Source of the DNA: Chlamydiae bacterium RIFCSPLOWO2_12_FULL_49_12
Lineage (GTDB): Bacteria; Chlamydiota; Chlamydiia; Chlamydiales; Rhabdochlamydiaceae
Reading direction: 5' to 3'
Assembly (NCBI GenBank): GCA_001796315.1
Contig: MGME01000026.1
Coordinates: forward strand, 1 to 64,000
DNA length: 64,000 nucleotides
The translations under genes were made by a program, and so were the position numbers. Every line of letters begins with the position of its first letter. The first letter of the stretch is position 1. This document shows positions 39,843 to 47,677 of the stretch, piece by piece. Under the pieces are notes generated by a model. It was given only the letters and a program-made list of their open reading frames with translations. It did not search any database and was not told where the DNA came from.

Positions 39843-40079
39843 ATGTATGGATTAGAAAAGAGCAAACAGCGCGCTTTTGTCCCGTTTGATTTGGAAAAGG
39901 AGCTGAAAGCAGATCCCAAGAAAGCGCAGCAGACGCTCTCTCAGATAGAGAGCAGCATCAATGAGATTAAAAATGCGCTACGAGGAGGCTCCTCGACAGA
40001 AAATGTCGATCAGCTCGGCATCCTCCTTCACGGATATACTGCTCTTCAAAGGGTTTTAAAAAGAGTCGTTCATCAATAG
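39843..40079 (+). CDS. cdsE: Needle co-chaperone CdsE-like protein
   Basis: The 78-residue helical protein sits between cdsD and the needle gene, the place of CT665. By analogy with YscE, it would pair with the TPR protein encoded two genes downstream to keep the needle subunit soluble. Sequence similarity to YscE is not visible by eye; size, helical content and order support the call. A GAGGTAAGGG sequence precedes the ATG. Confidence 0.7.
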   Translation: MYGLEKSKQRAFVPFDLEKELKADPKKAQQTLSQIESSINEIKNALRGGSSTENVDQLGILLHGYTALQRVLKRVVHQ

Positions 40080-40127
40080 GCTTTTTTTTTGAAAAAAGAC
40101 AAAAAATTAAAACAGGAGTGAGGGATT

Positions 40128-40394
40128 ATGGCATTTCAGTCGCTAGCGGGCAAATATTCTGGACAATGGATTGAGTTTGGTACCATTGTCCATGGCTATA
40201 ATATGATGCAGACCAAAGTCTTGTCGCAAGTGAACAAAGTGGCAAGTCTGGTTTCCAAAGCCTCTCCGGGCGCATTTCTGCTCTTGCAATTTTCGATGGG
40301 ACAGGTGACTCAGATCGGAGACTCCATTTCCAATCTGATCAGCTTGGTTCAGGGCATGATGAACATGGCAGTTCGAAATCAAAAAGCACAATAA
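40128..40394 (+). CDS. cdsF: Type III secretion needle subunit CdsF/SctF
   Basis: The 88-residue product has the needle-protein profile: small, helical hairpin with a central P-G (S-P-G-A-F-L-L-L-Q-F, about residues 45-54) and a C-terminal helix (I-S-N-L-I-S-L-V-Q-G-M-M-N-M-A-V-R-N-Q). It occupies the CT666 position. GGAGTGAGGG upstream predicts high translation, as needed for a polymer subunit. Confidence 0.88.
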   Translation: MAFQSLAGKYSGQWIEFGTIVHGYNMMQTKVLSQVNKVASLVSKASPGAFLLLQFSMGQVTQIGDSISNLISLVQGMMNMAVRNQKAQ

Positions 40395-40417
40395 CCATTT
40401 AGGAGGATGACTAAGGC

Positions 40418-40852
40418 ATGGGAAAACTGGAAAACTATCAAAAAGATTTTATCCTTCTTTGCGAAGCGGGTTTTATCGCTGTCAATCAGATGGACGAGGA
40501 TGCGGCAAAAAAGCTCTTTTCAGCCTCGGCCCTCTTAAAGCCGGAAAATTACCTTCCGGACGTCGGGATGGGTTATATGCATCTTGGAAAGCTGGAGCTC
40601 AAACAGGCAGTTGGAGCCTTTGAAAAAGCTCTCAAAAAAGAACCCGACAATGAGATGGCCAAGGCCTTTTTGGGAATTTGCATCGCTTTGACTCCCAATG
40701 AGGAAGCAAAAGGAGAAAAGCTCCTTCAGGAGTCTGCGAAAAAGACGCAAGATCCCGAGGTCAAAAAATTGGCTGCTTCGGCAATTGAATTTGTCGAAAA
40801 ATTTATCAAGAAGTCTCCGTCGCCGGCTGCGCTGAAAAATACCAAGCGGTAA
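40418..40852 (+). CDS. cdsG: TPR needle chaperone CdsG/SctG
   Basis: The 144-residue protein contains TPR units (A-K-K-L-F-S-A-S-A-L-L-K-P; A-V-G-A-F-E-K-A-L-K-K-E-P-D-N-E-M-A-K-A-F-L-G) and is in the CT667 position. Known CdsG/YscG proteins clasp the needle subunit's C-terminal helix. It follows cdsF by 23 bases with GGAGG in between, consistent with co-expression. Confidence 0.88.
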   Translation: MGKLENYQKDFILLCEAGFIAVNQMDEDAAKKLFSASALLKPENYLPDVGMGYMHLGKLELKQAVGAFEKALKKEPDNEMAKAFLGICIALTPNEEAKGEKLLQESAKKTQDPEVKKLAASAIEFVEKFIKKSPSPAALKNTKR

Positions 40853-40862
40853 GTGGCCTCTT

Positions 40863-41507
40863 ATGCCCGACGGACCTTTTCCAAAGGATATTGAGGATGC
40901 AACTCGCGTCGAGTCAACGCTCCCCATAGGAACGGGAGGAAAGCCCCTTCCCGCTACCCCCTTTTCAACCTACATGCCCCCTCAAGAGGCGGCTGCTATC
41001 GGCAAACCGTCTGCAACACAATCTCCATTTGATGTGATGCAGAGTCAATCCGTTGCAGCATCGGGGGGCAATATTAACACGCTTCTTTCCCAGGTGCAGA
41101 CCGCACAAACTACTCTGGGAGATCTGACAAACTCTTTAAACACCCCCAAGCTCAAGCTGAAGCAGTCGCAACGGTGGCTTTTAAAAAACAAGCTAGCGAA
41201 CTCCAATGCCCATCTGCGCTCCGTCAATGAAAAATTGGGCGTTAATCCAGGGCCGGAGATCGAAGAACCGAGTGCGGGAGGACCTGCGACAACCTTTTTA
41301 TCCTATGTCACCGACGGACAGCTCCAGCTTGAACAGGCCAAACAACAGTTGTCCCATCTCTCTAACACAGGACAAGCTATCAATCCCGCCGACCTCTTGC
41401 TCCTTCAGATCAAACTTGCCAAGGCTCAAACGGAGATCGAATACTCTTCTGTCCTTTTAAGTAAGGCTGTCGACGACATGAGGACGTTGATGAACGTTCA
41501 ACTCTAA
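40863..41507 (+). CDS. Chlamydial type III cluster protein (CT668 position)
   Basis: The 214-residue protein is P/T/S-rich for about 80 residues and then helical (L-K-L-K-Q-S-Q-R-W-L-L-K-N-K-L; D-L-L-L-L-Q-I-K-L-A-K-A-Q-T-E-I-E-Y-S). No catalytic motif is visible. It is placed between cdsG and cdsN like CT668, whose role is unsettled. The stop codon overlaps the start of a family C hairpin. Confidence 0.7.
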   Translation: MPDGPFPKDIEDATRVESTLPIGTGGKPLPATPFSTYMPPQEAAAIGKPSATQSPFDVMQSQSVAASGGNINTLLSQVQTAQTTLGDLTNSLNTPKLKLKQSQRWLLKNKLANSNAHLRSVNEKLGVNPGPEIEEPSAGGPATTFLSYVTDGQLQLEQAKQQLSHLSNTGQAINPADLLLLQIKLAKAQTEIEYSSVLLSKAVDDMRTLMNVQL

Positions 41508-41580
41508 CCTGAGTTTACAGGATGAAAGAGGGCAGACGACGCAATCTTATGCCCTCTCCCATCCTGTAAACTCCGGCTAG
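41506..41580. repeat. Family C palindromic element, copy 3
   Basis: CCTGAGTTTACAGGATG and CATCCTGTAAACTCCGG form the stem, nearly the same as in the copy at 9363, and the loop has GACGCAATCTTATG as in the copy at 22365. It lies inside the secretion operon between the CT668-type gene and cdsN, so it may attenuate or process the transcript rather than end it. Confidence 0.75.
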
Positions 41581-41620
41581 GGGCCGGTCAAACTTTTGCA
41601 AGAGCGTGATGGGATTGCCT

Positions 41621-42928
41621 ATGTCTGAGTTTCCCTACGAAAAGCTGCGCAGTCATCTTGAGGAGATCGAACTCACCACCGTTCACGGCAGGATTACCGA
41701 AGTTGTCGGCATGCTGATCAAAGCCGTCGTTCCCCAGGTGAAGATGGGGGAGGTCTGCCTGATCAAACGTGAAGGAGAGCCTCTCGTCGCCGAAGTGGTG
41801 GGCTTTACCGAAGAGGAGGTCTTTCTCTCCCCTCTGGGCGAGATGAGCGGCATCGGCCCCTCTTCCGAGGTCATTCCCATGCGTATTCCTCTTCAAATCA
41901 AGGTGGGAGATAAGATGCTCGGGCGTGTGCTCAATGGCGTCGGAGAACCCCTGGACGGCAAAGGCCCCCTGGAACTGGAAAAGAACTACTCCATCTTAAA
42001 TCCTCCTCCCCATCCCTTAACGCGCCGCAAGATTACCGAGCCGATTGAGACGGGTGTACGCGCCATCGACGGAGCGCTCACTTGCGGCAAGGGTCAGCGC
42101 GTCGGAATCTTTTCGGCAGCAGGAGCCGGCAAATCGACCCTTCTCGGAATGATTGCCAGAAACAGCATCGCCGACGTCAACGTCATCTCTCTCATCGGAG
42201 AGAGGGGACGGGAGGTTCGTGAGTTTATTGAAAATGACTTAGGGACGGAAGGGCTTGCCCGCTCCGTTGTCATTGTCTCAACCTCCAATCAGGCAGCTCA
42301 GATTCGCATCAACGCCGCCTACACGGCGACGGCTATCGCAGAGTACTTTCGCGAAGAGGGCAAAGAGGTCATCCTCATGATGGACTCCATCACCCGCTTT
42401 GCTCGGGCCTTAAGGGAGATCGGTCTTGCCGCAGGAGAGCCTCCGGCCAGAGCCGGCTATACCCCTTCGGTCTTTGCCACTCTTCCCAAACTTCTCGAGC
42501 GCTCGGGAAATTCCGATATTGGATCGATCACTGCCTTTTATACTATTTTGGTTGCCGGAGATGACATCAACGAGCCTGTTTCCGACGAAGTGCGCTCCAT
42601 CCTCGACGGACACATTATCCTCTCGACGGAGCTGGCCCATCAAAACCACTACCCGGCAATCGACATCCTGAGTTCAATCAGCCGCATCATTTCCCACATC
42701 ATCGACAAAAACCACTTAAAACTGGTCAGCACCCTCCGGGAAGTTCTCTCCAACTACAAAAAGAACGAACTTTTGATCCGCATTGGAGAGTACAAACCCG
42801 GATCCGACCGCAATGCGGACTTCGCTATTAAATACATCGCCAAGGTGAACAAGTTTTTGAGGCAAAAGATCGATGAAAAATCTTCCTTTGCGGAGACTTT
42901 GGCACAACTCAACTCCTTGTTCGTTTAA
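41621..42928 (+). CDS. cdsN: Type III secretion ATPase CdsN/SctN
   Basis: The 435-residue FliI/YscN-family ATPase unfolds and releases substrates from chaperones at the export gate. Walker A is S-A-A-G-A-G-K-S-T (about 165-173), Walker B is V-I-L-M-M-D-S-I-T-R, and the family signature P-S-V-F-A-T-L-P-K-L-L-E-R follows. An N-terminal beta-barrel (residues 20-95) and a C-terminal helical domain are present. The ATG at 41621 is preferred to GTG/ATG codons at 41606 and 41609. Counterpart of CT669. Confidence 0.96.
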   Translation: MSEFPYEKLRSHLEEIELTTVHGRITEVVGMLIKAVVPQVKMGEVCLIKREGEPLVAEVVGFTEEEVFLSPLGEMSGIGPSSEVIPMRIPLQIKVGDKMLGRVLNGVGEPLDGKGPLELEKNYSILNPPPHPLTRRKITEPIETGVRAIDGALTCGKGQRVGIFSAAGAGKSTLLGMIARNSIADVNVISLIGERGREVREFIENDLGTEGLARSVVIVSTSNQAAQIRINAAYTATAIAEYFREEGKEVILMMDSITRFARALREIGLAAGEPPARAGYTPSVFATLPKLLERSGNSDIGSITAFYTILVAGDDINEPVSDEVRSILDGHIILSTELAHQNHYPAIDILSSISRIISHIIDKNHLKLVSTLREVLSNYKKNELLIRIGEYKPGSDRNADFAIKYIAKVNKFLRQKIDEKSSFAETLAQLNSLFV

Positions 42929-42945
42929 CTCCGAAGTCAAGTTTA

Positions 42946-43497
42946 ATGGATCTTCCTAAATATCCTCTCGAAGAGCTCGCTACGATCAAAAGAAAAAAAC
43001 TCGATGAGGCCGAACGCATTCTCAGAGAAAAAAAAGAGGCGCTGAATCATGAGATCGAAAAACTCCGCAAAGCAGAAAAGATCCGTGATACGGCTCATGA
43101 TCACAAGAGAGCTAAGCTGAAGCAGCTCCGCGAAGAGCTCGACAAGGGCACGACAAGCGTTAAGATCCAGCGTATGAAACAGTATTTAACCGTGGTAGAC
43201 GAAGACTTGAAGCTCAAAACAGATAAGGTAGAAGAGCAAAAAAAAGAGGTTGCAAAGGCAAAAAACCAGCTAGAAGAGGCGCGTCGCGTTTTTTTCCAAA
43301 GACAAAAAGACGTAGAAAAATTAAAACTGCATCGCAAAGAATGGGAAAAAGAGATGAAGGGCATCCTATCACAGAAAGAGGCTCTCGTCACAGACGAAGT
43401 GGGATCTTCGATGTATATCATAAAAAAGCAAAGGCAGCTTCCTCTCATCTCTTTCAAAGAAAAGAAAAAAGAGCGTAAAAACAACCATCATGGGTAG
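42946..43497 (+). CDS. cdsO: Type III secretion stalk protein CdsO/SctO
   Basis: The 183-residue protein is one long charged coiled coil (D-E-A-E-R-I-L-R-E-K-K-E-A-L-N-H-E-I; L-K-T-D-K-V-E-E-Q-K-K-E-V-A-K-A), as in FliJ/YscO stalks that sit inside the ATPase ring. It follows cdsN by 17 bases and overlaps cdsP by 8, as CT670 lies between CT669 and CT671. Confidence 0.88.
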   Translation: MDLPKYPLEELATIKRKKLDEAERILREKKEALNHEIEKLRKAEKIRDTAHDHKRAKLKQLREELDKGTTSVKIQRMKQYLTVVDEDLKLKTDKVEEQKKEVAKAKNQLEEARRVFFQRQKDVEKLKLHRKEWEKEMKGILSQKEALVTDEVGSSMYIIKKQRQLPLISFKEKKKERKNNHHG

Positions 43498-44521
43498 TGC
43501 AAAACAGGTCTCAGGACCCGAGGGTCCCATTCAACCTACGGGAGTCAGGGAAAAACGGCTTCCCTCAGATGCCGAAGCCTTTCAGAAGGCCCTTGATAAG
43601 GTGGGAGAGGCCGATCCCGAACAAAAAAAGAAACAGCGCCAAAAAGAGGAAGAGGCCGAAGATGCCCGGGCTGCCATCAAAGATGCGGATAAGTTAGCCA
43701 AGCCAAAGGATACCATCGCTCCTTTCATGCTCGGTCAAACGCTGACGGCAAAGCCCTCTTTAACAACAGGAACTCCTTTTGCCGCGGCGACGCCAAGCGC
43801 CGCCACTCCCCCTCTTGTGGAGGGCGCCGATGCCGAGCTTCTCTTTTGGGAGGAAGAGGAGTTCCAAGAGCCTCCCCTTGCAAAGGAAAGAGAAGCTGCA
43901 CCCCCGCGAGAAGAAGCTGTTGCGGGCAAAGAAAAACTCCCCGCTTCGCCAGAAAAGAAACCTGAAGCCGAAAAGGAAGAAAAGGTCCCTGGCTTCAAAC
44001 TCGAAGAAGCAGCACTTGAAAAGGTCAAGGAGAAGAGAGAGGCGGCGCCGCCTCCTCCTCCCGAAGAAGCGGTGATGATCGCTCCTATGCTGCAGCCGGG
44101 CATCGCCCCTCCTCCCCCGACGGAGATCCTCTCGTATGCCCAGCTCTCTCCTCAGGTGCTGGAACTCTTTGAGAGAATGTCAGGGGTGATGATGGTGATG
44201 GCCCAATCCGGCGTTACCGAAACGACCCTCTCTCTTACAGCTCCCCAATTTGCAGAATCGATTTTCTACGGCTCGGAAATTATCATCCGCGAATACTCGA
44301 CAGCACCTCTGCAGTTTAATGTCGAAGTGCGCGGCAATCCAGAGGCCGTTGCCCTCTTTCAAGCCAATATCCCCTATATCGAATCCTCTTTGCGCTCAGG
44401 AAATTACAACTTCGGCATCTACCGCATGGAGACCTCTCTTTTGCGCATTGAGGAAAAACCCGTCTCAGAGAAGAAGGAGGGAAAAAGGGATCGAGAAAAA
44501 GACGAGCGGGAAGGCCGCTGA
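43490..44521 (+). CDS. cdsP: Type III secretion protein CdsP/SctP
   Basis: The 343-residue protein is low-complexity for about 215 residues: K/E/A-rich with P-rich patches, as in needle-length ruler proteins of the YscP/FliK type. It ends with a globular domain (about 220-325, L-S-P-Q-V-L-E-L-F-E-R-M-S-G-V-M-M-V-M-A; T-T-L-S-L-T-A-P-Q-F-A). It fills the CT671 position. The ATG overlaps cdsO. The stop codon is followed directly by a family A element. Confidence 0.82.
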   Translation: MGSAKQVSGPEGPIQPTGVREKRLPSDAEAFQKALDKVGEADPEQKKKQRQKEEEAEDARAAIKDADKLAKPKDTIAPFMLGQTLTAKPSLTTGTPFAAATPSAATPPLVEGADAELLFWEEEEFQEPPLAKEREAAPPREEAVAGKEKLPASPEKKPEAEKEEKVPGFKLEEAALEKVKEKREAAPPPPPEEAVMIAPMLQPGIAPPPPTEILSYAQLSPQVLELFERMSGVMMVMAQSGVTETTLSLTAPQFAESIFYGSEIIIREYSTAPLQFNVEVRGNPEAVALFQANIPYIESSLRSGNYNFGIYRMETSLLRIEEKPVSEKKEGKRDREKDEREGR

Positions 44522-44618
44522 ACTCGACTTTGTCGAGCTGAAGAGTGTTTGAATTTTAGCGACAAGATTTTGGGCGCCTGATATCGTGCGTTCGGTATAT
44601 AAGACTTACAAAGTCGAG
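44522..44618. repeat. Family A element carrying a family B end (composite)
   Basis: ACTCGACTTTGT at the left and ACAAAGTCGAG at the right are family A ends. The interior differs from other copies and includes CGTGCGTTCGGTATAT (44585-44600), the right terminus of family B. It therefore looks like one element inserted into or recombined with another. It separates cdsP from cdsQ. Confidence 0.65.
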
Positions 44619-44652
44619 AAAAAGGCAATAAACTCTGAATAAAGCCAAGTCT

Positions 44653-45846
44653 ATGCATCCTTATTCTTGGATCCAGACCGTGACCGGAGCCTTGGCTGAA
44701 GCAGGGAGTATTCCTCTCTTAGGCTTTCCTCCTCCTTTCCCATGGAAGGCTTTTGAAGAAGCTCTGAAGGAAAAGTTTGCTTGCGACAGTGTGGTGATTT
44801 CTTGCGATCCACCCTCCTTTAGAGAAAAAGAGTCTCTTCTGGAGGGGCTCGGAGCCTCTCCTCTTGTGGTTCCTTTACACCTGACTCCACTTTCGAGCTC
44901 TTTCTATTGGGCCATGGGAATGGAGGATGTCAAAAGGCTCACAACCGCCCTTTTGACGCGCTCCAAAGAGCAAAAGGGATTTACGGACGACCGTTTTGCC
45001 TCAGGTTATTATCGCTACCTCTTGCTGGAGGTCTTAGAAACGCTTCACCATCTCAAACCCTTTGAAGAACTCTTTTTAAAACTGGCCCCCGAGAGTCCGC
45101 TTCCCCATGAGGAGGCTCTCTGTGTAGACGTAGACATTTCAATCAATAGCTGTACTTCCTTTGGACGCCTCATTGTGCCGCTGCCCTTTTTGAGCTCCTT
45201 CAAAAAACGCTTTTCTCAAAAGAAGGCTAAGATTCCATCAAAAGAGATCGCCTCTTCTCTTTATCTTACCTTAAGCATCGATCTCGGCAGCACAACGATT
45301 CCCTCTTCCCGGTGGGCCTCTCTCTCTGAGGGAGATCTTATCATCTTAGAGCGCTGTAACTATGATCCCGCGGAGCGAAAAGGGACCGTTGAGATCTCTC
45401 TTGGCAAAACGCCCCTATTTCAAGCTCGTTTAAAAGAGCACACCCTTAAAATCCTTGATTATTCCTTTTACTATGAGGAGGAGAGTCTCATGGAAGAATC
45501 GGAGACGGAAGAAGAAAAAGAACCTCCCGAAGAGGAGAGTCTCGAAGAAGAGGAGCTAAAAGAAGAACAGGAATCTCCCGAACACCTCTGGTCTGCCGAA
45601 AAGGGAGAGGCGCCTCTTGAAAAGTTGATGGCAGCAAGTGACGTTCCTCTCACCCTGACCGTAGAGGCGGGGAGGCTCGAAATGAGTCTTGAAAAAGTGA
45701 TGGAACTGCGTCCGGGCAATACCCTGGAACTCAAAACCCGACCCGAAGATCTTTTAGACGTCACCCTGAATGGAAAACGGATCGCCAAGGCTGAACTTGT
45801 AAAAATCGGCTCTGTTTTAGGGATCAAAATTTTAAGTCTTGGATAG
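44653..45846 (+). CDS. cdsQ: Type III secretion cytoplasmic-ring protein CdsQ/SctQ
   Basis: The 397-residue protein ends in a SpoA/FliN-type domain (about 330-395, L-T-L-T-V-E-A-G-R-L-E-M-S-L-E-K-V-M-E-L-R-P-G-N ... V-T-L-N-G-K-R-I-A-K-A-E-L-V-K-I-G). An acidic linker (E-E-x repeats, about 275-315) precedes it, and a divergent N-terminal domain occupies the front. SctQ builds the sorting platform pods under the injectisome. In the position of CT672. Confidence 0.9.
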   Translation: MHPYSWIQTVTGALAEAGSIPLLGFPPPFPWKAFEEALKEKFACDSVVISCDPPSFREKESLLEGLGASPLVVPLHLTPLSSSFYWAMGMEDVKRLTTALLTRSKEQKGFTDDRFASGYYRYLLLEVLETLHHLKPFEELFLKLAPESPLPHEEALCVDVDISINSCTSFGRLIVPLPFLSSFKKRFSQKKAKIPSKEIASSLYLTLSIDLGSTTIPSSRWASLSEGDLIILERCNYDPAERKGTVEISLGKTPLFQARLKEHTLKILDYSFYYEEESLMEESETEEEKEPPEEESLEEEELKEEQESPEHLWSAEKGEAPLEKLMAASDVPLTLTVEAGRLEMSLEKVMELRPGNTLELKTRPEDLLDVTLNGKRIAKAELVKIGSVLGIKILSLG

Positions 45847-45848
45847 TT

Positions 45849-47438
45849 GTGGAATCCGCCTTCTACAAACAGACGACCCTCCCCGGCTTTTCCTTAGAAA
45901 AAGAAGAGACGCCTGTACTTCCCGGTCAAATCGGCCCCTATCAAATCGAGAGTCTTTTAAGCAAGGGAGGGATGAGCCATCTCTACTTAGGGTTAGATCC
46001 CCAAACAAAAGAGACTCTTGTCATCAAAGTTCTCTCTCCCCAATTCGTGAGCCACCCCGAAGCCCTTGAGCGCTTCTTAAAGGAGGCGCAAGTCATCACG
46101 TTAGCCTCCCACCCCAATATCGTAAAGTTGCATGGGGAGGGAAAATGGGAAGGAGGACTCTACCTCGCCCTCGAATTCATCCGGGGCATTTCCTTAAGGC
46201 AGTTTATTTTGCAACACTCCCTCTCTCTGAAAAGAGGGCTGGAGATTGTCCTTCAGGTCGCCTACGCCCTCTGCCATTTACACACCCATGGGGTGATTCA
46301 CCGGGACTTAAAGCCGGAAAATATTTTGATCACGGAAGAGGGGGAAGTGAAGGTGATTGACTTCGGAATCGCCCAACTCCATGAAGTGCAAGAGGATAAA
46401 AAACAGACAGGCGAAGAGGGTCTTTTGGGCACCCCTCACTACATGAGTCCGGAGCAAAAAGAGATCCCCTCGCGCGCGACCTTTGCCTCCGACATCTACT
46501 CTTTAGGAGTGATCGCTTATGAACTCTCTTTGGGCAAACTCAGCTTTGGGGTAATCAACCTCTCTTTGCTTCCCATGAATTTGCGCAAAATCCTTCAAAA
46601 GGCCCTGGCTCCCTCTCTGAAGGAGCGGTACGGTGATATTGTCGATTTCATCACAGACTTAACCAGCTACCTCCATTCTAAAGAGCTTGAAAAGGAGCGG
46701 CCGGGAAGCGATCAGTTGCAAGAGCTCTTAGAAGAGCTTCATCTGACGGAGCTCTCCCTCTCTCCAAGGCAGCTTCTCGAAACAGCCTCTTTTGAAGTAG
46801 GCCTTGCTAAAAAAAAGGAAATTGGAGAGGCCGGTTATTACTTCGATCTCTTTTCCCTTCCCGAAAATCTCTTTGCCGTTGTTCTTGTAAAACAGCATGA
46901 TAAAACCCTCGCCGGCTCCCTCTTTTTGGCAAAAGCAAGCGGCATGATCGAGCTCCAGATGCATCTGCAAAAACAGACGCGCGCTCCCTTTGCGGTCTCT
47001 TCTTTCCTCTCTATGCTCAATGAGATGGCTCTGTTGCATTTTAAAGAGCATCCCTTCGGCCTGGCGCTGCTTGTCTTAAGCCCCCGCTCGGAAGAGCTGG
47101 TCTTCGCCTCCTTCCAGGAAGGCAGCCTCTTCCATCTGCCCCAGGGAAGCGCGACACTGCGCGAACATCTTTCGGACAATCCTTCTTTAGAAAGCACTCT
47201 TCAAAGAGAGTTCTCCCTTGCAACCGACAACTGGAACATCGGAGATCTCCTCATCCTCTCTTCCTTTGGAAGGGACCAAAACGCAGAGAACAAAGCCCTC
47301 CTTTCACGCTCCATCCTTTCTTCCTCCACTCTCTCTATCACGAAGCAAGCCGAAGAGATCCTCTGCACGCTCACGTCCTTTCAAAAAGAGAACTTTTTTT
47401 CTCCCCAGCTTGTTTTGACCCTTCGACGCATCGGCTAA
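45849..47438 (+). CDS. pkn5: Pkn5-type Ser/Thr kinase fused to a SpoIIE/PP2C-like domain
   Basis: Residues about 30-280 are a Hanks-type kinase with all key residues: a glycine-loop variant L-L-S-K-G-G-M-S, K60 in V-I-K, E79, H-R-D-L-K-P-E-N (D153), D-F-G (D171) and G-T-P-H-Y-M-S-P-E-Q. Residues about 315-520 resemble a SpoIIE/RsbU-type phosphatase: F-E-V-G-L-A-K-K-K-E-I-G-E-A-G-Y-Y-F-D-L-F, then L-V-L-S-P-R-S-E-E-L-V-F-A-S-F, and W-N-I-G-D-L-L-I-L-S-S-F-G. The expected metal-binding aspartates are mostly missing, so this half may be inactive. The start is GTG, 2 bases after cdsQ. It matches CT673 in position; CdsD's FHA domains are possible targets. Confidence 0.82.
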   Translation: MESAFYKQTTLPGFSLEKEETPVLPGQIGPYQIESLLSKGGMSHLYLGLDPQTKETLVIKVLSPQFVSHPEALERFLKEAQVITLASHPNIVKLHGEGKWEGGLYLALEFIRGISLRQFILQHSLSLKRGLEIVLQVAYALCHLHTHGVIHRDLKPENILITEEGEVKVIDFGIAQLHEVQEDKKQTGEEGLLGTPHYMSPEQKEIPSRATFASDIYSLGVIAYELSLGKLSFGVINLSLLPMNLRKILQKALAPSLKERYGDIVDFITDLTSYLHSKELEKERPGSDQLQELLEELHLTELSLSPRQLLETASFEVGLAKKKEIGEAGYYFDLFSLPENLFAVVLVKQHDKTLAGSLFLAKASGMIELQMHLQKQTRAPFAVSSFLSMLNEMALLHFKEHPFGLALLVLSPRSEELVFASFQEGSLFHLPQGSATLREHLSDNPSLESTLQREFSLATDNWNIGDLLILSSFGRDQNAENKALLSRSILSSSTLSITKQAEEILCTLTSFQKENFFSPQLVLTLRRIG

Positions 47439-47444
47439 GGCATT

Positions 47445-47609
47445 TATACCGAACGCACTTCAAAAATTGGAATTTCGGCTGCGCCAAAACCTCGGGGTTC
47501 GACGATCGCATCTCGCCCCATATTTCTAATATTGGGCAAGATGCGATCGTCGAACCGAGGGGAGCTTTCGCGTCGGCCCAAATCCAATTTTTCACGTGCG
47601 TTCGGTATA
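47445..47609. repeat. Family B palindromic element, complete copy (165 bp)
   Basis: The element runs from TATACCGAACGCACTTC to GTGCGTTCGGTATA and pairs along nearly all its length. The inner stem GACGATCGCATCT/AGATGCGATCGTC closes a small ATATT...AATAT top. The core GGCTGCGCCAAAACC is opposite GCTTTCGCGTCGGCC with mismatches. It separates pkn5 from cdsC. Confidence 0.85.
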
Positions 47610-47677
47610 CAAGTTGGTTGCCAATAATACAAATTATAACTTAGGATCTACATTCAGGCCTCTTGTATAGAGACATC

